From Funneliformis mosseae (taxonomy: Eukaryota; Glomeromycota; Glomeromycetes; Glomerales; Glomeraceae), in contig CAJVPP010001601.1 of the NCBI GenBank assembly GCA_910592005.1, positions 1 to 18,946 on the forward strand: a DNA stretch of 18,946 nt, in the 5' to 3' direction. This document shows, piece after piece, positions 10,335 through 18,194 of this stretch (position 1 is its first letter; each line of letters opens with the position of its first letter). The position numbers were made by a program, and so were the translations under genes. Below the pieces are notes generated by a model that was not told the DNA's origin, ran no database searches, and was given only the letters and a program-made list of their open reading frames with translations.

Positions 10335-10440
10335 AAAATGGCAAAAATCGTTAAAATCGTCAAATTATTTAATTCATAAATGAATCGTCCGTTAAATCGT
10401 CGTTAAATTAAATTAAATTCGTCGTTATAAATTTTTCGTA
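10335..10440. repeat. Degenerate TCGTTAAA/TCGTC repeats
   Basis: Irregular repetition of TCGTTAAA, TCGTC and CGTTAAAT words (for example AATCGTCCGTTAAATCGTCG near 10383). It is not a strict tandem array. It is CpG-rich compared with the block that follows and lies downstream of the 9859 gene. Confidence 0.45.
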
Positions 10441-10442
10441 TT

Positions 10443-10492
10443 CCGTTTTTCTTCTTCCCGTTTTCTTCTTTACGTTTTCGTCTTACGTTTCG
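10443..10492. repeat. 14-bp tandem repeat, 3.5 units
   Basis: Three exact-length 14-bp units at 10443-10456, 10457-10470 and 10471-10484 (consensus NNCGTTTTCTTCTT), then a partial fourth starting ACGTTTCG. The units are pyrimidine-rich on the + strand. It lies between the 9859 gene and a pair of TCATGTGA palindromes, so it may be part of a promoter or a transcript end. Confidence 0.6.
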
Positions 10493-10531
10493 TGGGTCCC
10501 GATCCAATGTTTGGATGATTGACCGTATATG

Positions 10532-10583
10532 TCATGTGATCGTTAAATACGTTGCCAGTAAAATAAATCATGTGATTACTGGC
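10532..10583. promoter_or_regulatory. Paired TCATGTGA palindromes, one inside a hairpin
   Basis: TCATGTGA occurs at 10532-10539 and 10568-10575. The second lies inside a perfect 8-bp inverted repeat, GCCAGTAA (10554-10561) with TTACTGGC (10576-10583). Another hairpin, ATCCAA-TGT-TTGGAT, lies at 10502-10516. The E-box-like cores match those at 3165 and 3228 near the other end of the island. A role as bHLH binding sites is inference. Confidence 0.35.
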
Positions 10584-11294
10584 ATTATTTTGATTTCGAT
10601 TTATTAATTTCCAATTATTGTTTTTATCAAATTTATATTTATTATTATGTTAAGTTCTACACATATTTAATTCTTTAATTAGTTAATTTAAATTTTAACT
10701 TTAACTTAGAATTTAATCATAATAATAATTTAATTCACTGTTTATATTTCTTACAAATTATAAATGGATAAAAATAAATAAAATAATAAATAAAATAATA
10801 AAATTTTATTAGAAAATATATAATAAATTAAACTTAAAAGTAAGTAAAATATCAAAAAGGATATTTATGATTATCATGATATATGTTATATTACAGATGT
10901 TAATAAAAATTAAAAATTATTAAATTTCAACATTTATAATAGAGCCAAATACATGTATAAAGTACTAGTATCATTTGTTCAATAAACAATTCTAATTATT
11001 ATATCATACAATAAAATTTTATTATTAAACAATTTAATAAATAAGGATATAAATTTCACTTTTTCAGTTTTATAAAAAAGCAATATAAATTTTATATATT
11101 TTTATTAAAATATTTTTAACTTAATTATTTATAGTATTAATATTAAAAAATAAATCATATAAAATATAAAATAAGATAAATATTTAAGTGATAATTGGAA
11201 AAAAATTTTAATTGAATCTATAATATTAAATTCTAAAGTTAAAAGGCAAACATTTGCATTTATTCTATAATTATTAATAATAGTAGTAAATTAC

Positions 11295-11318
11295 TCTTTA
11301 ATATAATTATATTAAAGA
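11295..11318. repeat. Perfect 24-bp palindrome
   Basis: The sequence from 11295 to 11318 is its own reverse complement (TCTTTAATATAA followed by its complement) with no loop. It lies about 28 bp left of the 19-bp minisatellite. It could extrude a cruciform or be chance in AT-rich DNA. Confidence 0.6.
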
Positions 11319-11346
11319 ATAATATATTACTTATAGTATTACTTTA

Positions 11347-11560
11347 TAATCTAATTATTATATTAAAATCTAATTAGTACCATATAATTTAATTATTTAA
11401 TCATAATCTAATTACCATTCTATAATCTTATTACCGCTCTATACTCTTCTATAATCTAATTATTATATTATAATCTGTTTATCACTCTATAATTTAAATA
11501 TCATTTTATAATCTAATATCTATAATCTGACTACTACTCTATAATTTACTGAATGCTACT
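11347..11560. repeat. 19-bp-period minisatellite, about 12 units
   Basis: Successive units start TAATCTAATTA and end near CTCTA, with consensus TAATCTAATTACCACTCTA. Full 19-bp units start at 11347, 11366, 11385, 11404, 11423, 11452, 11471, 11490, 11523 and 11542. Shortened units of 10 bp (11442-11451) and 14 bp (11509-11522) interrupt the phase. Two further diverged units occur after a gap at about 11650-11689. No coding potential. The regular period with internal deletions fits expansion by slippage or unequal exchange, followed by decay. Confidence 0.8.
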
Positions 11561-13020
11561 TTCTTTTATTTTTATTGATTATCTTTTTATGTTTTAGTTA
11601 TTTCTTTAAACCTTTTCTACTATTTATGAGTAAACTGTTACCTGTCTTATAATTTAATTACCACTCACTCTTTAATTTAACTATTATTCTTTTTTTATTT
11701 CTAAGTTATTTAGTTATTAAATTTTTTAATGAAGAAGTTAGCTTTCTGATCCTGATAGATGTTAAGTTTATACTAAGAGTACTAACCTTCTGTATTAGCT
11801 TAGTTGTTAAATAAAGTATTGAAATTTAGTATGAGAGTTATCTTTTTATACTGATTTAATTATCTTTTAAAATATTAAGTTAGTGTAAAAAAATATCAGA
11901 TTATGTAGTAAATTCAAACTTATCATATAATATAAAATCTATTAGCATTGATAACAAATTTTCTGAAAATTTGAAAGTATCATATAAGAGAAAAATTATT
12001 ACCAAGATTTTGCCTATTTTATTTTAAAAAGTAAGATATATACAGAAAGAGTAAAGAAAAAGTTTTTAATAACTTATTATCAATTATAAATAAAGTGAAT
12101 GATTAAGTTTTGACATTCATAAAAAATATTCTACTAAAAAATTTAAATAATAAATATTAAAAAAAATTGCAAAAAAAATAGATTAATATAAAATTAAAGA
12201 TTAGGACTATTTTATATAATTCTCAATATACATTTAAACTATATATCTTATTCATAATTTTAGATCAGTCTAAAATATATTATTATTCTTTTTTGTTACT
12301 ACTTACTTATATCTATTTATGGTTATTATTCATTTGTAAAATTTTTTACCAAAATTATTACTATAAAATACATCTTTTTTATTCTTATTATATTAAGTAA
12401 GATATTCTTAATATAAAGTAATATAACATATTTATTTGTAAATTATATCTTTTAACTATGATGAAATATAATTAATTATAAATTAATTAGTATTAGAATA
12501 AATTAAATTTATATTAAAAAGTTCTAAAGGAATTAAATTATTCTGCTTTTCAATACTCTGATCACTAATTATATCTTTAAGTCTAGCATTTTTATTTTTC
12601 AATTCACTAATTTATTTTTTTAATAAATCTATTTTTAATTGCATATTTAAAATTTTACAAGTTGATGTGAATTCAATTTGCAATTTAGTTTTATGTTATC
12701 TTAATAATTTTCAGATTCTATTATTATTGTATACATTTTAAAATAATTATTTTTTATATATCTTTAATAATAAAGTATATTAATATTATTAGTTTTCTTT
12801 ATTAATTACTTTATCTTACTATAATTAGAATAAATTTTGTATTATTACAATAAAAAATTATTAGTATCTTTTCTATAATACTCATTGTAATACTCTTATA
12901 TATTTTTTCGAAGGTTTAGAACTGCTTGATTATATTTCTTTATATCTGTCACTTTATTATAAAGAGTCATTAAAAAAAGTAAAGTTTTAGGAAAAAATCA
13001 AAATTTTTATATAAATATTT

Positions 13021-13063
13021 TATAGTATATATATGATAAATGTATAGTATATATGAATAAATG
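13021..13063. repeat. 21-22 bp tandem repeat, 2+ units
   Basis: Unit TATAGTATATATATGATAAATG (13021-13042), written here as its 22-bp span with key words TATAGTATATAT and ATAAATG, is followed by a 21-bp version (13043-13063) and the start of a third. Simple AT-rich duplication. Confidence 0.6.
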
Positions 13064-13118
13064 TATGATACTCAGATAAAAAATAAAAAATATAGAAGTT
13101 TAATTTTTCTTAATAACT

Positions 13119-13194
13119 CTTTATGATAAAATAATATCCTTCTAAAATCATTTAATAGGTCTAAAATTACAAAACTATAAATTTTATCATAAAG
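13119..13194. repeat. 14-bp perfect inverted repeat
   Basis: CTTTATGATAAAAT (13119-13132) is the exact reverse complement of 13181-13194, with a 48-bp spacer. Similarity continues imperfectly outward to about 13105 and 13209, giving a possible 105-bp hairpin element. It may be another decayed MITE, but no second copy was seen. Confidence 0.45.
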
Positions 13195-13315
13195 GATATT
13201 ATAAAGATTTTTTAAAATGTATTTTGAATTTTTATAAGTTTTTACTAATAATAATATTTTATAATTTGGTATTTTCTATATACTTTTTATATATATTATA
13301 TATAGAAAATATGGG

Positions 13316-13463
13316 TGTATTTTTAGAAAAATTAGGTTCTAAGAAATTTTGACTAAAATTAAGAATTTAATACATTTTAATTTAATAATATCAAAAAACT
13401 AAAATGTAATAAAAAATCTCAATTTTGCTAAAAAATTCTCAGAATTTGATTTTCTAGCAATCA
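13316..13463. mobile_element. MITE-like element, copy B (degraded)
   Basis: Co-linear with copy A at 726-871 and in the same orientation. Shared words include TAGAAAAAT, CTAAAATTAAGA versus TTAAAATTAAGA, ATTTTAAT, TAATA-ATCAAAAA, TAAAATG and TTTTCTAG. The two ends are still imperfect inverted complements of each other (TTTTTAGAAAA on the left, TTTTCTAGCAA on the right). Next to it, ATTTTCTATATA (13271-13282) and its complement (13299-13310) form another short inverted repeat. More mutations than in copy A indicate an older or faster-decaying insertion. Confidence 0.55.
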
Positions 13464-13670
13464 ATTTATATAATCTTATTACACTCTTTATATGATATAT
13501 ATTAAGAAGATTTTTAATAATAATTACATTTTTATACTTACAGTGGCTACCAAAAGAAATGCAAGTATAATTGGTTACTTTTGAACGGTTATAACTCATC
13601 AACCACAAATACTAGAAACATGATCTTATACTTGTTTTAAAGCCCAAATCTTGAAGGATATCCTGGCGAA

Positions 13671-13871
13671 TTTTTTTTTTTTTTGAAATGCAGCAGTTTT
13701 ACATGATCTTTATTAAATTTATAAAATACTAGGTACATATAATAAAACAGAAAATACAAAAATATCTATAAATTAATTTAGACTAAACTACTTTATTAAT
13801 ACTAACCTTGCACTTTACTGAACTAAACTATAAACAGAAAAGAAAAGAAAAGAAAACCAAACTAGACTAAA
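13671..13871 (-). mobile_element. LINE 3' UTR and poly(A) tail
   Basis: About 190 bp between the inferred ancestral stop and the T14 run at 13671-13684, which is the poly(A) tail in minus-strand sense. It includes a pentanucleotide repeat (AAAAG on the + strand, about 13838-13857). A homopolymer tail at the end of the coding remnants is the expected 3' boundary of a target-primed LINE insertion. Sequence left of it (TCCTGGCGAA) would be genomic flank. Confidence 0.7.
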
Positions 13872-14779
13872 CTATTGTACAGTTCTCAAACGTCTGAAAA
13901 GGAAGGCGTAGTTATTGCTATTCCAAAAATTTGACCAGTGAGAGCCATAGACGGTAGCCGCTATAAAAGATGTGGGGTGTGAAATTAAAGGAGTGGGAGG
14001 TGAATGTGGAAAACCTGAGGAGACCCAAGGAGTAGTATAATCATCTTTAAAGTTATTTGCAATTTTTCAATCATTTAGTGCAACGTTCTTTTGTAACCAT
14101 ATCTCATAACAAGATGTGAAGACCTCATGATAGAAGAAGGACAAGAAGCTATGTGATAAATCTTTGGCAGAAAGACAGGCTGTTACTTTATTTGACAAAG
14201 ATAATGGTATAATCCCTTTAATTATATCTAAGAAACAAAATTCTGTAGAGATGGGTGATATATTCCAAATAGGATCTGAAAGTATTTCTTGAACTAGATG
14301 GTTATCTTTAAGAGTATTTAACTTAGAGAGTTGGGTGATAAATTTGGTCTTGTGTGTGTTGATTAACTCATTAATATTAGGTTGATTACTAGGACAGAGC
14401 CATAAGTGCTCAAAATCTTCAATATGAGAGTGACAACAGATACATATTGCTGAAATGTATAGTGTAAGCATATGGGAGTTAACTATCTTTAAAGTAGAAA
14501 GCAGTTGAAGCAATATTCTAATTTTAAATTTCTTTTTGAAACATCCTATAAATGATATTTTTTAAGATGATTCTTCGTCATTTAAGATCTTGAAAAGTAG
14601 AGACCAATCTATAGGTTTATCATGATATTTGTTGAGGTGAGGCAGTGAAAGCAAGAACTCTGCCTATGCTGCTTGTATTTTATTTTTTATGAATAGCTGA
14701 TGAGAAGCTATTATTGGATTGGAAGTGTAATATAAGTAATAGCCCAGACCTAGATGTTCTTTGTTAATTGATAATGGTT
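13872..14779 (-). pseudogene. LINE C-terminal module with CCHC-like motif
   Basis: After RNase H the frame continues through a helical region, broken by TAG at 14664-14666 and TAA at 14562-14564. It then enters a 148-residue open piece (14067-14513) containing C-x2-C-x8-H-x3-C (CICCHSHIEDFEHLWLC). This matches the zinc-knuckle-like module that follows RNase H in many LINEs and in zf-RVT domains, probably for nucleic-acid binding. A TGA at 14067-14069 (NDxKIANN, likely former Trp) is followed by about 64 more readable codons (TPWVSSGFPH, YGSHWSNFW) ending RRLRTVQ and a TAG at 13872-13874. That TAG is the best candidate for the ancestral stop. Confidence 0.75.
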
Positions 14780-15446
14780 GTGCAAGAAGTTGTTTTGCTA
14801 GTTTGTCAACAGTATTATTATAATAATCATCTTTGTGAACTTGTACTTTGGTAAACGAAACAGAAATGTTGTTTTGAGCAATAAGGCTGAAAAGTATTGA
14901 CCAAATGTGAAAGTATAGAATTTTGAAAGCAGGATTGATGGATAGGGAGTCTCAGAAGATGAATAACAATTTGTGAAAGAAGGAGATAGCGGCTTGAGAA
15001 TCAGTACAAATTTCTATACAAGAGTCATGAGGTGAAATATATACTGCAGCTAATATAGCTACAATTTCAGCTAGTGTGAAAGAAGGACTTAATGATAAAA
15101 GAGTAGCATTGAAAGCAAGTGTTGGCCAATTTGAATCAGTTTGTAATCACGCGATACCCAACCAGCAGTTTAAAGAACCTAAAGAGGTAAAAGAACCGTC
15201 AGTATAAAATTGAAGAAAAATGGCAGGAGTAAAGTTAGATTTAAGAGTATTAAGTGATATAATTGAATAACTGTCAAATGGAAGAAAAGTTAGATCTGGC
15301 AAAGGTTTTGTTGGATATTGATAAGGATTAGTAAGTTTGGAAAGTGCAACCTCCTGTAGCATAAGGTCAGAAAGGCTAGATCTCCATCCTATATGTTTGT
15401 TGTATTGTATTTTGATCTCTGTGCAAAATTGGGATGGTAGTTTCAT
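14780..15446 (-). pseudogene. LINE RNase H domain, catalytic residues kept
   Basis: RNase H removes the RNA template after first-strand synthesis. The domain starts with FLQFYTDGSF, first Asp at 15198-15200. It continues through FTLAEIVAI (Glu at 15066-15068), ICTDSQAAI (Asp at 15000-15002) and ends HKDDYYNNTVDKLAK (His and last Asp, the latter at 14805-14807). All four acidic catalytic positions of a type I RNase H are therefore present. Two TGA codons (15147-15149 and 14952-14954) interrupt it in frame, each probably a former Trp. The N-terminal part (about 15240-15446) is the spacer before the domain. Confidence 0.85.
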
Positions 15447-16133
15447 AACGCAAATTTGTAAATATTTGTTCGAATATTTGTAACAATTGCTGTAGAATCA
15501 AAGAGGCTACATCTATTGCAAGGGTTAATATCTGCTCTAAAATTTGTGTCGTATGTGACTATGAGTGTTGTACAAATATTGTTTCATTATTGATAGTTTT
15601 AACTTTTCCAATAATAGGGGTTAAAAATTGATTAGACCAAATGGTCACAAAAGTGGGTTATTATGTTCATTCTCTTTCATTTGAATGAGTGATACTGGTA
15701 GGTCACAAATGGACAGGTGTGGTAGACAAGTTATCATTATTTTTCTAAAGGAGGTATCAAGCAAAAGTTGGGATTCTAATCTTTGGAACCAAAATGCATG
15801 TGATATATTTGTATTATAAAACCAGTTGATATCAAAAGAGGTAAAGAGGTGACATCCATCCATTGCGATAATTTGATCTACAAACATTATTGAAAGGATC
15901 CAAATGTTCTTGATAGACTTCCTATATACATTGTTAGATAGAATAGATGAAATAGGTATAGAGCCACCCATGATTTGAGAGTGTTTGAAGTGTTCATCCA
16001 AACATTTACTAAAAGTAAGACCATCTACTTTAGCGGCTGAGAGAAAAGCTGATCACCAGTCTTTAAATTTGAAAGAATTATCGTATGACCAATTGGTAAT
16101 TAGTGATAGGTATAACCATTCTAAGAGTTAGAG
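15447..16133 (-). pseudogene. LINE connecting region between RT thumb and RNase H
   Basis: Continuation of the polyprotein with the longest open piece at 15645-16001 (for example QIMGGSIPISSILSNN and WFQRLESQLLLD). No catalytic motif is expected here; in related LINEs this segment links the RT to RNase H and is poorly conserved. Several stops and frame changes occur near 16130, 16050, 15640 and 15550. Its identity rests on position and on continuity of reading rather than on a diagnostic motif. Confidence 0.6.
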
Positions 16134-17570
16134 TTACATGATTCTCAATCTTGTAGTATTTCCTAGTAGAGTAATATCATTTATCATTTTTAATAAATCA
16201 GAGGCTTTGGCTAGTATTTGTTTGTCGTAAAGATAGGCTAAGTTGTATCCAAAAGTGGAATGTATGATTGTTACTAGTAGGGACTTGGTTAAGCACAGTT
16301 TATTTTTGAAGAATGCTCTGAATGACGCCATCATCATATTACAGAAAGTAGATGGTAGAAATGTTAATTTAGTCTTATAAATGATTTTAGGAATAACTAC
16401 TGAGTTAAAAACTGCAACTATTTATTTTGCTGTGAACCGTTTTTTGTTCAACACATTTTTAACTTTTTTGAATTCTGTTATAACTTGATTTCGAATATAA
16501 GCAGTATTGTTAAAAAGTGAAATCCACACTCTAAGGTAGCGGGTGGAATCTTTAGTAAAGAGTGGGAAAAGCCATATATTTTTATCATTGACCCTAAAGT
16601 TGACAATACTGGAGTCTCTGATATTTGTCATTAAAACTGATTTTTCCCAATTTACTTGTATACTATTTAGGGTATAGAAGGAATCAGCAATATTTATTAT
16701 ATTTTGAAGATCCACTCTAGAATCCGCCAACTAGAGTGTATCATCCATGTAAGCGAGTGCTGGTACGTGATTTGAAAATTGAGCAGATGACCTTTTGGTT
16801 ATATCTTTCCTTCAATTGACACTTTAAGTGTATCCTAAAGTTGAATTCTGAATTTTGCACAGTAGGAGATCATAATAAATACATCATAAAATTGGTGAGA
16901 TGATTTCTCCTTGATCTATTCCTGACAGGACATAATAGGCATTGGTATCACTGTATGCTGTAAAAATTTTATTGAAGTGAGGGGTAAAAATCGAGATTAT
17001 AAGGTGAATGAAGGATATAGGAAGGTGTAATCTCAATAACGTCTGAATCAACATCCCGAGATTTACTCTGTCATATGCTTTCGACATGTTTTGAAAAAGG
17101 ATCCAAAGGTTATTATAATGAAATGATGCGTCATATTTGATGTTATCCAAAATATTGATGGGTTCGAAAGTGCTTCTAAAGGGTAAACTAGCGAAATTGT
17201 TACCTTTAAGGATGTTGTTCTTAGCTAGTATAGAGAGAAGTCTACTATTGATTAACTTAATAAGAGCTTTTCTAGAAACATTCTAAAAGGGTAATCGAAT
17301 GGGTATGATTTAGATTATATTCCCATGGTTTAGGTTTAGGAATGGGATATACATAGGCTAAGTTCTATTGGTTAGGTGTTAGGTTGTGGATTAGACAACA
17401 ACATGCGATTTTCTAAAGATATTTAGAGACAAACGGGCCAAAATATTTGAGCATTTCATTTGATATTTTTGATGGACTAGGAGCTTTACCATCAGGTAGA
17501 GACTTGATGATGCCAGACCATTCTTCTTCAGTAGGGGGTTGCATTAGGGCTCATATATAGTAGGATCCAG
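16134..17570 (-). pseudogene. LINE reverse transcriptase domain, broken
   Basis: In an active element this copies the RNA at the nicked target. Visible in order are SLPDGKAPSPSKISNEML (fingers; the usual Gly after Pro is Ser), YPIPKPKP, ITLLECF with a frameshift at about 17280, STFEPINIL, motif A FQNMSKAYDRVN (17060-17100), motif B GIDQGEIISPIL (about 16887-16922) and motif C YMDD (16740-16751), then a thumb region. The first Asp of motif A, a metal ligand, is Asn (codon at 17088-17090). Stops lie at 17413-17415, 17365-17367, 16884-16886 and 16731-16733, and a TAA at 16422 breaks the following helix where Gln is likely (KxIVAVFNSVVIP). The later piece (16134-16337) is the thumb and connection. 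Confidence 0.9.
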
Positions 17571-18194
17571 ATTATCTAATGGGGTATAATCTTCTTCCCA
17601 TGAATTCAGAATTGTAGGGTTGGAATACCTTGAGCCAACTACCTGTTGAAAGTGTCTGGCAGTTTCTCGTTTTACTTCTATGAGGTCTGTAAGGAGTTCT
17701 TTTCTGGGCTATTATTATTAATACATCTATCCAATAAAATGGTAGAATGAAGACGATTTAGGAGAGAATCAAATATAGCCAATTGATTTGTGATGAAATT
17801 TTCACATCTTTATTCAATTGCCTTTTTAATTGATTTTGCTTTGTATTCTATTTCTTGTATTTTTGCCGAAGCTATGAGTACTTTCTTTAGATCTTTGAGA
17901 GGAAGAAATGTTGCTGATAGTAAATTTAAAAAGTATGTAGTTGGCCTAGGTAGGGAAATATTGTATTCTTGTGCAAATTGTGAGGCTTTGTTAAATAGGC
18001 GTCTCCATTGGGTGTCATAAACTCCTTTGGAGAGACAAGATCTGGAGTATCGTTCTAACTTGTGTATTAATTTGATACGTTTGTAAATAACTTTGAGCAA
18101 TTTGGGTCTTAGATCCTGGGTATGGTGAGAAGTGTATTTGTTAGGAATGTGTTTTTTGGCTGCGTCTATTATAGCTTTTTGGAGGAGATTTCAG
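17571..18194 (-). pseudogene. LINE linker between endonuclease and RT, broken
   Basis: This continues the same polyprotein. It begins KAIIDAAKKHIPNK, a typical transition after the EEP domain, and runs through a helical Lys/Arg-rich stretch (RPKLLKVIYKRIKLIHKLER). Residues of the longest open piece (17810-18100) have no independent start codon; the apparent first codon is an internal TTG. A TAA interrupts at 17810. Another frame change lies near 17705, before TDLIEVKRETARHFQQVV, and a further one near 17550. The final words, EEDYTPLDNLDPTIYEP then PPTEEEW, are the usual entry to the RT fingers. Confidence 0.75.

Larger units (their letters stand above)
10610..13670. other. Second very AT-rich, CpG-poor gene-less block
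   Basis: About 3 kb with only about three CpG dinucleotides that I found (near 11434, 12909 and 13584) and no credible open frame. It contains a perfect 24-bp palindrome, a 19-bp-period minisatellite, a 21-22 bp tandem repeat, an inverted repeat and MITE copy B. It resembles the left AT-rich block and shares the MITE with it, consistent with old repeat DNA next to the LINE. Confidence 0.65.

Noticed and set aside
11347..11560. CRISPR-like array
   Set aside because: The units are directly adjacent without unique spacers and are diverged; this is a minisatellite.
13399..13608. 69-aa minus-strand open frame
   Set aside because: It overlaps MITE copy B and AT-rich non-coding DNA; no coding character.
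17790..18020. 76-aa + strand open frame
   Set aside because: It lies antisense to the LINE polyprotein linker, which explains its openness.
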